In this document: positions 33,334-42,321 of the stretch, in pieces
Layout of the letters: each line of letters starts with the position of its first letter
Position numbering within the stretch: the stretch's first letter is position 1
NCBI GenBank assembly: GCA_964581175.1
Contig: CAZONI010000009.1
Coordinates: 1 to 64,000, forward strand
Direction of reading: 5' to 3'
DNA from: B46-G9 sp964581175
Lineage (GTDB): Bacteria; Desulfobacterota; DSM-4660; Desulfatiglandales; Desulfatiglandaceae
DNA: 64,000 nt
Translations under genes and position numbers: made by a program
Notes under the pieces: generated by a model
Told to the model about the DNA's origin: nothing
Databases searched by the model: none
The model's input: only the letters and a program-made list of their open reading frames with translations

Positions 33334-34917
33334 ATGATAACGCTTTTGGATTACGGCGCCGGCAATGTGAGGAGTCTTGTCAACGCCTTAAAGAGCCTCG
33401 GTGAGGAGGTCAGCTTCGTCCGGAGACCCGAGGATATCCTTTCAGCGGGAAAGCTGATATTTCCCGGCGTCGGCGCATTCGGCAGCATGATGCGGGTCCT
33501 CTACGAAAAGGATTATGTAAGACCGCTCAAAATCTACCTCGAATTCAACCGGCCATTCCTGGGAATTTGCATAGGATTACAGGCACTTTTCGAGAGAAGT
33601 GAAGAGGAAGAATTCGGGGTCCAGGGCCTCGGGTTCATTCGCGGTTCGGTAAGGCGCTTCGATGTGAGGCTCTCCGTGCCTCACATCGGATGGAACGGTC
33701 TCTCTGCGAAAAAACCCTCCAGGATCCTTAACGGCCTTTCGGGGAGTGAAAAGTTCTACTTTGTCCACTCCTATCACGTCGCTCCCGAAGATGATGAGGT
33801 TGTCCTGAGCACCACTGACTATGGTTATCCCTTCGTCAGCAGTATTCAGAAAGGCAATGTCATAGCCACCCAGTTCCACCCGGAAAAGAGCGGGAGCGCG
33901 GGACTGGGGCTCCTCAAGAATTTTCTGGAGGCTGACACCGTCGAGGCCCAACCCCCGGATTTGCAGAGACCGACCAGGCTTGCAAAACGGATCATCGCCT
34001 GCCTGGACGTCCGGTCCACCGACCACGGAGACCTCGTGGTGACGAAAGGAGATCGGTACGACGTCCGGGAAAGCGGCCAGGTCAGGAACCTCGGGAAACC
34101 GTTAGAACTGGCGAGACGTTATTATGAAGAAGGAGCCGACGAGATTACCTTTCTGAATATCACGGGTTTCCGGGACTTCCCTTTAGAAGACATGCCGATG
34201 CTGGAAGTACTGAAACAGACCTCAACAAACGTGTTCGTTCCCCTGACCATCGGCGGGGGAATCCACGACTACGCGGATGTGAACGGACGAACCTATTCTG
34301 CACTGCAGGTCGCATCAGAGTATTTTCGGTCCGGCGCAGACAAGGTTTCCATTGGCAGTGACGCCGTGCTGATCGTGGAGGACTATCTGAAAACGGGGAG
34401 AAAAACAGGCAAAAGCGCAATCGAGCAGATTTCCTGGGTTTACGGCAGCCAGGCCGTCGTCATTTCCATCGACCCCAGGAGAGTGTACGTGAAATCGCCT
34501 GATGAGACCGCGCATCCTGTCATCGAGACCAGTCAGCCGGGAGCGAACGGGGAGCGCTATTGCTGGTACCAGTGCACCATCAAGGGGGGACGTGAAGCGA
34601 GGGACGTGGATGCGATTACGCTGGCCGGGGCATGCGAAGAACTCGGGGCCGGCGAGATTCTCCTCAACTGCATTGATCGCGACGGCACAAACCTGGGATT
34701 CGATATTGAACTGATAAACGCGGTGAAGAAAGCGGTGACCATCCCGGTCATTGCCTCCAGCGGGGCGGGTTCCGTCGAGCACTTCTACGAAGTATTTACT
34801 CAGACTTCTGCCGAGGCCGCGCTTGCAGCAGGCATCTTTCACCGGAAAGAGGTTCCCATCAGCGCGGTCAAGGAATACCTGCAGAAACATAACGTGGAGA
34901 TTAGAGAGTCAAAGTGA
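33334..34917 (+). CDS. hisHF: Fused imidazole glycerol phosphate synthase (HisH-HisF)
   Basis: A 527-aa bifunctional enzyme. Residues 1-205 are the HisH glutaminase (LLDYGAGNVRSLVNAL, FPGVGAFGSM, GICIGLQALF with nucleophile Cys near 79, ATQFHPEKSG with the His-Glu pair). Residues 215-525 are the HisF cyclase barrel (AKRIIACLDVR with catalytic Asp, ITFLNITGFRD, PLTIGGGI, GADKVSIGSDAV, EILLNCIDRDGTNLGFDIELI, PVIASSGAGSVEHF). It converts PRFAR plus glutamine to IGP and AICAR in histidine synthesis. Fusion of the two chains is standard in fungi and plants (HIS7) but unusual in bacteria. The 3' end overlaps the convergent nfnB gene by 17 bp. Confidence 0.92.
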   Translation: MITLLDYGAGNVRSLVNALKSLGEEVSFVRRPEDILSAGKLIFPGVGAFGSMMRVLYEKDYVRPLKIYLEFNRPFLGICIGLQALFERSEEEEFGVQGLGFIRGSVRRFDVRLSVPHIGWNGLSAKKPSRILNGLSGSEKFYFVHSYHVAPEDDEVVLSTTDYGYPFVSSIQKGNVIATQFHPEKSGSAGLGLLKNFLEADTVEAQPPDLQRPTRLAKRIIACLDVRSTDHGDLVVTKGDRYDVRESGQVRNLGKPLELARRYYEEGADEITFLNITGFRDFPLEDMPMLEVLKQTSTNVFVPLTIGGGIHDYADVNGRTYSALQVASEYFRSGADKVSIGSDAVLIVEDYLKTGRKTGKSAIEQISWVYGSQAVVISIDPRRVYVKSPDETAHPVIETSQPGANGERYCWYQCTIKGGREARDVDAITLAGACEELGAGEILLNCIDRDGTNLGFDIELINAVKKAVTIPVIASSGAGSVEHFYEVFTQTSAEAALAAGIFHRKEVPISAVKEYLQKHNVEIRESK

Positions 34918-36316
34918 GATTGGCGTGCATTGCCTTTGCGGCTTTTCTGCCGTCGCCCATTGCCCGAATCACGCTCGCACCCCAACCCACGATATCTCCT
35001 CCCGCATACACCCCCTCGCGGGATGTTGCCATGGTCTCCTCGTCCACAACGAGATATCCTCTCTTGTCTATCTCAAGGCCCGGTGTAGTTGAAGCAATCA
35101 TGGGATTGGGCCGTTGTCCGATTGCCACAATCACCGTATCCACATCCAGAACATGTTCCGAGCCATCAACCGGGATGGGACGCCTCCTTCCGGAAACATC
35201 CGGCTCAGCGAGCTCCATGTGAATGAGCTGGATGGAAACCACATTCCCGGCATCGTCACCAACTAACCCGACGGGAGCTTTCAGAAAATCAAACCGCAGG
35301 CCTTCTTCTTCTCCGTGGCGAATCTCTTCAGCCCTTGAGGGCATTTCCTCCCGCGATCTCCTGTAAATAACGGAGACATCCGTTGCCCCCAGTCTGAGAG
35401 CCGTCCTGGCTGCGTCCATGGCCACGTTTCCCCCGCCAATAACCGCAATCCTCTTTCCGAAGCGCGTCGGAGTATCCCATTCCGGGAACCTGTAGGCCCG
35501 CATGAGATTGGAACGCGTAAGAAATTCATTTGCGGAATAGACTCCGATGAGATTTTCTCCCGGGATTCCCATGAAAATGGGGGCGCCCGCCCCAATCCCG
35601 ATAAAGACCGCCTCATGCGAGTGGAGCAAATCGTCTACGGTCAGGGTCCGGCCGATAATCTGATTCACCTTTATCTCAACCCCCAGCCTGCTGAGAGATT
35701 TGATTTGTTCGGCCACGATGGCTTTTGGCAGTCTGAACTCCGGGATGCCGTAAACAAGCACTCCACCGGGTTCATGGAGCGCCTCATAAATAGTGACTTC
35801 ATGGCCCAGTTGGATCATGTCCGCGGCGACCGTCAACCCCGAAGGACCTGACCCCACAATCCCGACACTCATGCCCGTAGGAGGTGCTTTATCCGGAAGG
35901 ACTTCCCCGTGCTCCCTCTCCCAGTCCGCAACAAAGCGTTCCAGATTTCCAATACCAACGGAAGTTCCTTTCTTTCCGATCAGGCAGGGGCCCTCGCACT
36001 GGTCGACTTGCGGACAGACTCTTCCGGTTATCGCGGGGAGTAGATTTCTTTCCTTTACAAGCTTCACGGCACCTCGAAAATCTCCTGCGTTGACCCTGGC
36101 AACGAAACCGCCACAGTCAATCCCCACCGGACACCCGCCTTTGCAGGGCCGGTTCCTGCAATCAAGACAGCGCCCTGCCTCATCCTTTGCCTGTTCCACG
36201 GTATACCCCAGAGGGACTTCCCCGAAATCCTTCACCCGGTCATCCGGGGCCCTCTCCTCCACCGGAACCCGTTCAGGCCGAATCTTCCTCTTGTTCCCCT
36301 TCTTCTCCAAGCCCAT
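34901..36316 (-). CDS. nfnB: NfnB-type large subunit (GltD-like NADPH oxidoreductase)
   Basis: A 471-aa FeS flavoprotein. The N-terminal cluster region shows RCLDCRNRPCKGGCPVGIDC and QVDQCEGPCLIGKKG, followed by the FAD motif VGIVGSGPSGLTVAADMI and the NAD(P) motif IAVIGGGNVAMDAARTALRLG, ending with GVYAGGDIVGWGASVIRAMGDGRKAA. The length and N-terminal 4Fe-4S ligands fit the large subunit of NADH-dependent reduced ferredoxin:NADP+ oxidoreductase (Nfn), a flavin-based electron bifurcating enzyme. A stand-alone glutamate synthase small subunit is an alternative, but the small subunit gene 300 bp upstream on the same strand supports Nfn. A palindromic element lies between the two genes. Confidence 0.85.
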   Translation of the reverse strand: MGLEKKGNKRKIRPERVPVEERAPDDRVKDFGEVPLGYTVEQAKDEAGRCLDCRNRPCKGGCPVGIDCGGFVARVNAGDFRGAVKLVKERNLLPAITGRVCPQVDQCEGPCLIGKKGTSVGIGNLERFVADWEREHGEVLPDKAPPTGMSVGIVGSGPSGLTVAADMIQLGHEVTIYEALHEPGGVLVYGIPEFRLPKAIVAEQIKSLSRLGVEIKVNQIIGRTLTVDDLLHSHEAVFIGIGAGAPIFMGIPGENLIGVYSANEFLTRSNLMRAYRFPEWDTPTRFGKRIAVIGGGNVAMDAARTALRLGATDVSVIYRRSREEMPSRAEEIRHGEEEGLRFDFLKAPVGLVGDDAGNVVSIQLIHMELAEPDVSGRRRPIPVDGSEHVLDVDTVIVAIGQRPNPMIASTTPGLEIDKRGYLVVDEETMATSREGVYAGGDIVGWGASVIRAMGDGRKAAKAMHANLTLTL

Positions 36317-36398
36317 ACCTCATTTCGAATCAATGGTGAACATCAAATGAATGAGTCTCTCCCCACAGAGCAGGCTGCATCGGGCGACACCAGAGAGA

Positions 36399-36582
36399 GC
36401 TCAGGGGGAAGCCTTTTCTGGAGTGACTGGTGAGAGGGCACCGTTTTTTCGTGACTTATCAGTGGGGGAACCCACAGCTCGACGAAGTCGAGAATGCGGA
36501 GGGGGTAGCTATCCCACGCTGATAAGTCACTGAAAAGACCAGCCCGGAGCCTCCAAACGGAAGAAAAGGCTTCCCCCTGAGC
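36399..36582. repeat. Palindromic element, copy 2 (184 bp)
   Basis: The cleanest copy. Outer arms GCTCAGGGGGAAGCC and GGCTTCCCCCTGAGC pair perfectly over 15 bp, then an interior with GTGACTTATCAG/CTGATAAGTCAC (12 bp) and a small centre hairpin CTCGAC-GAA-GTCGAG. Total length 184 bp. Sits between nfnA and nfnB, which share the strand. No target-site duplication was readily seen. Confidence 0.85.
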
Positions 36583-36621
36583 ATGGTGATTCGATAGATA
36601 CCGACTTTTCCACGCTCCGGA

Positions 36622-37461
36622 CTATGATGAATTCCGGCCTCTCCGGGCCAGGTATTTCTCATAAGACTCCCTTTCTTCTTCACGATAGGCGGTCAATCTC
36701 ATCTGGAGGTCCGAGAAGTCCACCAGGTGGGCGTCAAACTCCGGCCCGTCCACACAGGCAAATTTTATCCGGCCGGCGATATTGACCCGGCAGGCCCCGC
36801 ACATTCCCGTCCCATCGACCATGATGGGGTTGAGACTCACCTGAGTTCGAACATTGTGCTCCTTCGTTATCTCGCTGACCGCTCGCATCATGGGAACGGG
36901 ACCTATCGCCAGCACCTCATCGATGTTCCCGTGTTCCAGAAGCTCCCTGAGGGGTTCCGTGACCATGCCGTGTCGTTTGTAAGATCCATCATCGGTCATC
37001 ACGATGATTTCATTCGAAACAGAAGCAAGTTCCTCCTCCAAAACGAGCAAATCCCTGCTTCTTGCACCGAGGATTGTTATGACCTTGTTTCCCGCATGCT
37101 TCATTCCCCTGGCAATCGGATAGGCGACCGCCGCGCCTATTCCTCCACCGACTACCACGACGGTGCCCACCAGCTCAATTTCGGTCGGCCTCCCCAGCGG
37201 CCCCACGACGTCCAGGATGTTGTCGCCTTCTCTGAGCTCCGAAAGCATATGCGTTGTCTTGCCCACCACCTGAAAAATGAGGGTGATCGTCCCATCAGAG
37301 GGGTCGGAATCGACGATAGTCAAGGGTATCCGCTCGCCCTTTTCATAAATACGGAGAATCACGAACTGGCCCGGCTTTCTTTTTTCCGCAATGACGGGCG
37401 CCACAATCCTGAGCTTGACAATCTGTGGGTTCAAGATCTCTTTCTGAACTACTTCAAACAT
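36622..37461 (-). CDS. nfnA: NfnA-type small subunit (ferredoxin-NADP reductase-like FAD/2Fe-2S protein)
   Basis: A 279-aa protein of the sulfide dehydrogenase/dihydroorotate dehydrogenase PyrK-like family. The FAD-binding barrel (KPGQFVILRIYEKGERIPLTIVD), NAD(H) domain (VVVVGGGIGAAVAYPIARGMKHAG) and C-terminal [2Fe-2S] site (DGTGMCGACRVNIAGRIKFACVDGP) are visible. With the GltD-like protein downstream it forms the NfnAB pair that links NADH, NADPH and ferredoxin pools. The insertion of a palindromic element between the two genes is unusual; co-transcription is not thereby excluded. Confidence 0.87.
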   Translation of the reverse strand: MFEVVQKEILNPQIVKLRIVAPVIAEKRKPGQFVILRIYEKGERIPLTIVDSDPSDGTITLIFQVVGKTTHMLSELREGDNILDVVGPLGRPTEIELVGTVVVVGGGIGAAVAYPIARGMKHAGNKVITILGARSRDLLVLEEELASVSNEIIVMTDDGSYKRHGMVTEPLRELLEHGNIDEVLAIGPVPMMRAVSEITKEHNVRTQVSLNPIMVDGTGMCGACRVNIAGRIKFACVDGPEFDAHLVDFSDLQMRLTAYREEERESYEKYLARRGRNSS

Positions 37462-37607
37462 TCATCCGACCTCCTCAGAAGTGTGGACTCATCCTCCCCA
37501 GCGGAACGTGCATCAGTCAGGGGCCACACACTTCTTCACGGCTTATGAAGAATGAGTAATTGTTGGTTGAGCGGGCGGGAAACAGCCTGAACCGAACAAG
37601 AAAGCGG

Positions 37608-38534
37608 CTATCCCACAATAAGATCGGTACTCAGGTAACGCTCCCCTGTGTCCGGAAGGACGACGACAATCTGTTTCCCCTCATTCTCCGGTCTGGATGC
37701 GATTTCCAGAGCTGCCCAGGCAGCCGCCCCCGATGAAATGCCGCACAGGATTCCTTCTTCCCGCGCCAGCCTCCGCGCCGTCTCCAGGGCTTGATCGTTG
37801 TGCACAGTGACTATCGCGTCAATGATGGAGGTGTTGAGGACTTCCGGCACGAATCCTGCCCCAATCCCCTGGATCTTGTGCGGTCCAGGCTTGCCGCCCG
37901 AAAGCACCGGGGAATCTGCCGGCTCAACAGCGACCGCCCAAAACGATGGTTTCCGCTGCTTAATCACTTCGGCAACGCCGGTAATGGTGCCGCCCGTCCC
38001 CACTCCCGCGACAAAGATGTCCACGGTACCATCGGTGTCCCGCCAGATTTCCTCGGCGGTCGTCTTTCTGTGTATGCCGGGGTTGGCCGGATTTCCAAAC
38101 TGGTTGGGCATGTAGGCCCCGGGGGTATTTTGAAGGATCTCTTCGGCCTTGTTGATCGCCGCCTTCATGCCTCCCGGGCCGGGCGTCAGGACCAGTTCCG
38201 CTCCCATGTGCTTCAGGAGCTTCTTCCTTTCAAGGCTCATGGTTTCAGGCATGGTCAGGATGATGCGATATCCTCTCGCAGCGCTGACCATGGCCAGGGC
38301 GATGCCGGTGTTCCCGCTGGTGGGCTCCACAATAGTAGCGCCCGGCCGGACCAATCCCTGGTCTTCTGCCGCCTGAATCATGGCGACGCCGATTCGATCC
38401 TTTACACTCCCCAGCGGATTTTGCGATTCCAGTTTTGCGTACACCACTGCACTGAGGCCCTTGGTCACGTGATTCAACCTGACAAGCGGCGTTTTTCCTA
38501 CAACACCGGTCACCCGGGATAAGATCTCGGCCAT
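37608..38534 (-). CDS. cysK: Cysteine synthase A (O-acetylserine sulfhydrylase)
   Basis: A 308-aa PLP enzyme of the CysK/CysM family: KLESQNPLGSVKDRIGVAMI with the Schiff-base Lys, PTSGNTGIALAMVSAARGY, FVAGVGTGGTITGVAEVI and CGISSGAAAWAALEIA. It makes cysteine from O-acetylserine and sulfide. ATG 38534 has AAGGAGCG. It is part of a minus-strand sulfur and methionine block with metWXY; a 270-bp gap separates it from metW. A CBS role is less likely at this length. Confidence 0.92.
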   Translation of the reverse strand: MAEILSRVTGVVGKTPLVRLNHVTKGLSAVVYAKLESQNPLGSVKDRIGVAMIQAAEDQGLVRPGATIVEPTSGNTGIALAMVSAARGYRIILTMPETMSLERKKLLKHMGAELVLTPGPGGMKAAINKAEEILQNTPGAYMPNQFGNPANPGIHRKTTAEEIWRDTDGTVDIFVAGVGTGGTITGVAEVIKQRKPSFWAVAVEPADSPVLSGGKPGPHKIQGIGAGFVPEVLNTSIIDAIVTVHNDQALETARRLAREEGILCGISSGAAAWAALEIASRPENEGKQIVVVLPDTGERYLSTDLIVG

Positions 38535-38807
38535 GTTTCGCTCCTTCCCTCTCATAGGTTGGCAGATTTTAGATATTTTTTATTATACACCAGTTGTAGC
38601 CCTCTCAGCAAGGCTTCCCGATAGGAAGCCTCGATTCCCATCCGGATAACATAGCCGGGAAAACCGGTTAGGTCTTCCGGTTTTAGAATACCTCAACGCG
38701 CAGAAAGTCATTCAAGGACATACGGGATAGGTCTTTTTTTGGAGTGAAGAGACTCCTTGACCGGAAGAAGCAACCCGTTTTGGGCAGGATTGCTCTGTCC
38801 TGTTCTC

Positions 38808-39407
38808 CTATTCTTTTCCGATCAGAAAGATCCCATAGGTTGCCCTCAGGTTCGGCATGAATGTCACCAGGCGGCCGCTCGTGCCGTCAAAATCGCTGAC
38901 AATGGCCATTATCTTCAAGATTCGAAATCCCACGTCTTTGGAAAATTTCCTGAAATCTTTGAGAGTAATCACCCTGATATTGGGAGTGTCGTACCATTCG
39001 TAAGGAAGCTCCCGGGTAACCGGAGCATACCCGCTTCCCAGCAGCTGCAGGCGGACACGCCAATGGCTGAAATTGGGGAAGCTGACGATTCCCATTTTCC
39101 CCACGCGCAACAGGGAACGAATCAATTCCGCCGGTTCGTAAACCTGCTGCAAGGTCCGGCTCAGGATCACGTAGTCGAATGCCTCATCCGGATAATCAAG
39201 AAGCTCTGTATTGATATCTCCCTGGAGGGTCGAAAGACCCCGTTCGATGCACTTGGCCACTTCGGTTTCGCTCTTCTCGATCCCGGTGCCTGAAACGCCC
39301 CTCTCTTTTTCCAGGTAATAGAGAAGTTCCCCGTTTCCGCAGCCGAGGTCCAGTACCGTGGATCCGGGCGAGATCAAAGACGCGATTGTACGAAGATCAA
39401 AGCGCAT
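38808..39407 (-). CDS. metW: Methionine biosynthesis protein MetW
   Basis: A 199-aa methyltransferase-like protein: motif I STVLDLGCGNGELLYYLEKERG, IEKSETEVAKCIERGLSTLQGDI, DEAFDYVILSRTLQQVYEPAELI and VSFPNFSHWRVRLQLLGSGYAPVTRELPYEWYDTPNIR are strongly MetW-like. MetW is required with MetX for homoserine activation in many Proteobacteria. The chosen ATG (39407) lies 10 codons inside a longer frame and overlaps the metX stop by 11 bp, with a GGGGGCAAGG-type ribosome binding site. Confidence 0.9.
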   Translation of the reverse strand: MRFDLRTIASLISPGSTVLDLGCGNGELLYYLEKERGVSGTGIEKSETEVAKCIERGLSTLQGDINTELLDYPDEAFDYVILSRTLQQVYEPAELIRSLLRVGKMGIVSFPNFSHWRVRLQLLGSGYAPVTRELPYEWYDTPNIRVITLKDFRKFSKDVGFRILKIMAIVSDFDGTSGRLVTFMPNLRATYGIFLIGKE

Positions 39408-40584
39408 CTTCTGCCTTGCCCCCGTCTTTTGCAACACGCACCAGGAACCCTTTTATGAGGGAGGACAGTCTCTCATTGGGCAGGAGAAAGGCGTCATGCC
39501 CCCACTTAGCCTCGATTTCGCAAAAACTGACATCGAGACCACATTTTTTCATGGCCTGCACCATGGCCTTGGATTGATAGGTGGGATAAAGCCAGTCGGA
39601 CGTGAAAGACACCACCAGGAATTTCGCTCTTGCCTTTGAAAAGGCTTCCACGGCAGATCCGGAATCATGCTGGTTCGGCAGGTCGTAATAGTCTGCAGCT
39701 TTGGTAATGTAGAGAAAGGCATTGGCGTCAAAACGCCCTACAAACTTGGAGCCCTGGTAACGCAGATAGCTTTCCACCTGGAAATCCGCATCGAAATGAA
39801 AAGAAAAGTTGTTCCTCCCCTGGAGTCGCCGCCCGAATTTATGCCGCATGGCCTCGTCGGAAAGATACGTAATATGCCCTATCATTCTCGCCACCGCCAG
39901 TCCGGTGTCGGGCGTAGGACCTCCATGGTAGTTCCCCTTACTCCAGTTGGGATCCGCCATAATGGCCTGTCTCGCCACCTCGTTGAAAGCGATGGCCAGG
40001 GCGGAATGCCTTGTGGTGGTCGCAAGGGGGATGGCGGAGTTCACGCTCCCCGGGTACCTTACCGACCATTCCAGGACCTGCATTCCCCCAATGGACCCGC
40101 CCACTACTGCGAGGAGTCTCTCTATTCCCAGGTGCTCCACCAGCGCCTTTTGGGCCTTTACCATGTCTCCGATGGTCACCACAGGAAATTCGAGGCCATA
40201 TGGCCTGTTTGTGCGGGGGTCAATGGAACAGGGCCCTGTGGATCCCATGCAGCTTCCCAGGATATTGGAACAGATCACAAAATACTTCTCCGTATCAATG
40301 CCCTTCCCGGGACCGACCATAATGTCCCACCATCCCGGCCTGGGATCATCCTCGGAGTAATACCCGGCTGCATGCGAATCCCCGGAAAGCGCATGACACA
40401 CCAGGATTGCATTGCTTTTTTCCCTGTTCAAAGTGCCGTATGTCTCGTATGCAAGGGTTAAAGGCCCAAGCCTGGCCCCGCTTTCGAGACACATCTCGTT
40501 GGGAGGTTTCGCAAAGTTGAAAAACCTCTTTTCCACCAGACCTACGCTCTTTCCGGTCTTGTCGTGCTCTATATATTCGCTCAT
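39397..40584 (-). CDS. metX: Homoserine O-acetyltransferase (or O-succinyltransferase of the MetX family)
   Basis: A 395-aa alpha/beta-hydrolase: the oxyanion region ILVCHALSGDSHAAGY, nucleophile elbow VVGGSIGGMQVLEWS (Ser), the acid FTSDWLYPTYQS and the catalytic His near the end (KWGHDAFLLP). The RTNRPYGLEFPVVTIGDMVKAQ block is typical. MetX activates homoserine for sulfhydrylation; acyl donor preference cannot be decided from sequence by eye. It overlaps metW and is followed upstream by metY, which uses the product. Confidence 0.9.
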   Translation of the reverse strand: MSEYIEHDKTGKSVGLVEKRFFNFAKPPNEMCLESGARLGPLTLAYETYGTLNREKSNAILVCHALSGDSHAAGYYSEDDPRPGWWDIMVGPGKGIDTEKYFVICSNILGSCMGSTGPCSIDPRTNRPYGLEFPVVTIGDMVKAQKALVEHLGIERLLAVVGGSIGGMQVLEWSVRYPGSVNSAIPLATTTRHSALAIAFNEVARQAIMADPNWSKGNYHGGPTPDTGLAVARMIGHITYLSDEAMRHKFGRRLQGRNNFSFHFDADFQVESYLRYQGSKFVGRFDANAFLYITKAADYYDLPNQHDSGSAVEAFSKARAKFLVVSFTSDWLYPTYQSKAMVQAMKKCGLDVSFCEIEAKWGHDAFLLPNERLSSLIKGFLVRVAKDGGKAEDAL

Positions 40585-40724
40585 GTTTTTCCGTTGGCCG
40601 GTTGGCCCGTTCGCCGGTTAGTTGCTTCAAGACATTCCGGATAAATTGTCACTCTTCCTCTTTTGCCTTACGCCCTACGCCTGTCTTTCAAGTTGGCCCG
40701 CTGACCTGTCAGCCGCTTCTCTTT

Positions 40725-42011
40725 TCAAGTAGTTCTTTTCAGGGCCTGATCAAGATCCTCGATAATGTCTTCCACATCTTCGATTCCCACCGAAAGCCTT
40801 ATGAGATCCGGGGAGATGCCGCCTGATCGCTGCTGTTCTTCTGAGAGCTGAGAGTGAGTCGTGCTGGCCGGATGGATGGCCAGCGTCTTCGCGTCACCCA
40901 CATTCGCCAAATGAGATATGAGCTTCAGACTGTCAATGAATTTTTCGCCGGACGCTTTTCCTCCTTCGATACCGAAGACCACCATCCCGCCGAACCCGTG
41001 TTCGAACTGCCGCGAGGCCGCCTCATGGGCAGGATCACCTTTCAATCCCGGATACCTGACCCACTTCACCAACGGATGGTCCTGCAGGAACTGTGCAGTG
41101 TGCATGGCATTTTCACAGTGTCGCTGCATCCTCAGGGGAAGTGTCTCGATTCCCTGGAGAAACATCCATGCGTTATCCGGACTGATGCAGGCCCCCAGGT
41201 TTCTCAGGGGAACCAGTCTCATTCTCATAATGAAGGCAAGAGGATTCAGATCTCCGAGATCATGGGCATACCGGAGCCCGTGGTATGATGGGTCGGGATC
41301 ATTGAAAAGGCGGAATTTTGTGTCGGCCCAGTCAAAAGTCCCGCTGTCGACCACAATTCCCCCGATCCCGGTCCCGTGTCCGCCCAGCCATTTGGTAAGT
41401 GAATGAATTACAATATCCGCGCCGTGCTGGATCGGCCTGAAAAGGTAGGGAGTGGTGAATGTGGAGTCCACCACGAGCGGAAGGTGATGTTTTTCCGCAA
41501 CTTTCGCGATTTCGTCAACATCGGCCACATCAAGAATCGGATTCCCGATGGATTCCACGTAAAGCATCCTGGTCTTGCCATTGATCTCCCGCTCGAAATT
41601 GTCCGGATCAGATGGATCGACAAATCTCGTTCTCACCCCGAGTTCAGGCAAGATACTGTCGAACATGGTATACGTGCCGCCGTACAGGGTATTCGCCGAA
41701 ATCACTTCATCGTTCATGCCGCAGATATTGATGACGGTATAAAAAATGGCGGCGGTTCCCGAGGCAACAGCGAGCGCCGCCGCACCATTCTCAAGAGCGG
41801 ACATCCGCTGTTCGAGCACGTCATGGGTCGGATTCATGAGGCGCGTATAGATATTTCCGGATTCCCTCAGGGCGAAGAGGTCCGCCGCATGCTTCGTATC
41901 CTTGAAGAGATAGGAACTGGTCCGATGGACAGGCGTCCCCCTGGACAACGTTTCATCTACTTTTAAGCCCGCGTGAAGAGCAAGGGTATTGAACCTGTAA
42001 TGATTGGACAT
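40725..42011 (-). CDS. metY: O-acetylhomoserine sulfhydrylase
   Basis: A 428-aa Cys/Met metabolism PLP enzyme: RFNTLALHAGLKVDETLSRGTPVHRTSSYLF at the start, ASGTAAIFYTVINIC, VESIGNPILDVADVDEIAKV, DSTFTTPYLFRPIQHGADIVIHSLTKWLGGHG (Schiff-base Lys) and SVGIEDVEDIIEDLDQAL at the end. It makes homocysteine from O-acetylhomoserine and sulfide. ATG 42011 is set by a nearby AAGGAGA; 24 codons of frame upstream are probably leader. The promoter contains a perfect palindromic operator (42062-42076). Confidence 0.9.
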   Translation of the reverse strand: MSNHYRFNTLALHAGLKVDETLSRGTPVHRTSSYLFKDTKHAADLFALRESGNIYTRLMNPTHDVLEQRMSALENGAAALAVASGTAAIFYTVINICGMNDEVISANTLYGGTYTMFDSILPELGVRTRFVDPSDPDNFEREINGKTRMLYVESIGNPILDVADVDEIAKVAEKHHLPLVVDSTFTTPYLFRPIQHGADIVIHSLTKWLGGHGTGIGGIVVDSGTFDWADTKFRLFNDPDPSYHGLRYAHDLGDLNPLAFIMRMRLVPLRNLGACISPDNAWMFLQGIETLPLRMQRHCENAMHTAQFLQDHPLVKWVRYPGLKGDPAHEAASRQFEHGFGGMVVFGIEGGKASGEKFIDSLKLISHLANVGDAKTLAIHPASTTHSQLSEEQQRSGGISPDLIRLSVGIEDVEDIIEDLDQALKRTT

Positions 42012-42061
42012 GCTTTTCTCCTTTTTTGTCACCCGAATTGAAAAAAAGAGTTGCAAATGTG

Positions 42062-42076
42062 TACCACATTGTGGTA
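42062..42076 (-). promoter_or_regulatory. Operator in the metY promoter
   Basis: TACCACATTGTGGTA is a perfect inverted repeat around a central T. On the minus strand it lies between a -35-like TTGATA and the -10 region, as expected for repression. The same motif, with one or two changes, occurs at 42883-42897 and 48519-48533. Confidence 0.7.
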
Positions 42077-42113
42077 TTATCAATTAACTTGAAATTGGTG
42101 AGGAAGGAATTCA

Positions 42114-42299
42114 GTGCCGGGAAAAGGAAAAAAGTATTTTCGGCGTGAGTATTCCTCTTCAACGGAAAGTTGGGTGGCAGCTTGGCATTACCTCCTTTTG
42201 CTGGACACCCTGCACGAAGAGCTGTCCCGGGGATTGGTCCCCCTCGGGGCGGCTTTTTTTCCCAACACCGTAGGACGGGTGTGCCGGCAGGCTGAATAA
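42114..42299 (+). CDS. Possible small protein
   Basis: A 61-aa plus-strand frame from GTG 42114 with AGGAAGG upstream, read as MPGKGKKYFRREYSSSTES at the start. It has one hydrophobic stretch and no recognised family. It lies divergently across the metY operator from metY, so both may share the control region. A GC-rich stem with a T-run inside the frame (near 42230-42265) resembles a terminator, which argues that the frame may be fortuitous. Confidence 0.3.
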   Translation: MPGKGKKYFRREYSSSTESWVAAWHYLLLLDTLHEELSRGLVPLGAAFFPNTVGRVCRQAE

Positions 42300-42321
42300 C
42301 GGCAGCCTTTCGACTCCTGCA

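Noticed and set aside
38608..38632. Small GGCTTCC/GGAAGCC hairpin as another palindromic element copy
   Set aside because: It lacks the GCTCAGG terminus and the inner GTGACTTATCAG arms; it is more likely a local hairpin between metW and cysK.
42114..42299. Firm call of a divergent small gene across from metY
   Set aside because: Kept only as a low-confidence feature because a terminator-like stem lies inside the frame and no family is recognised.
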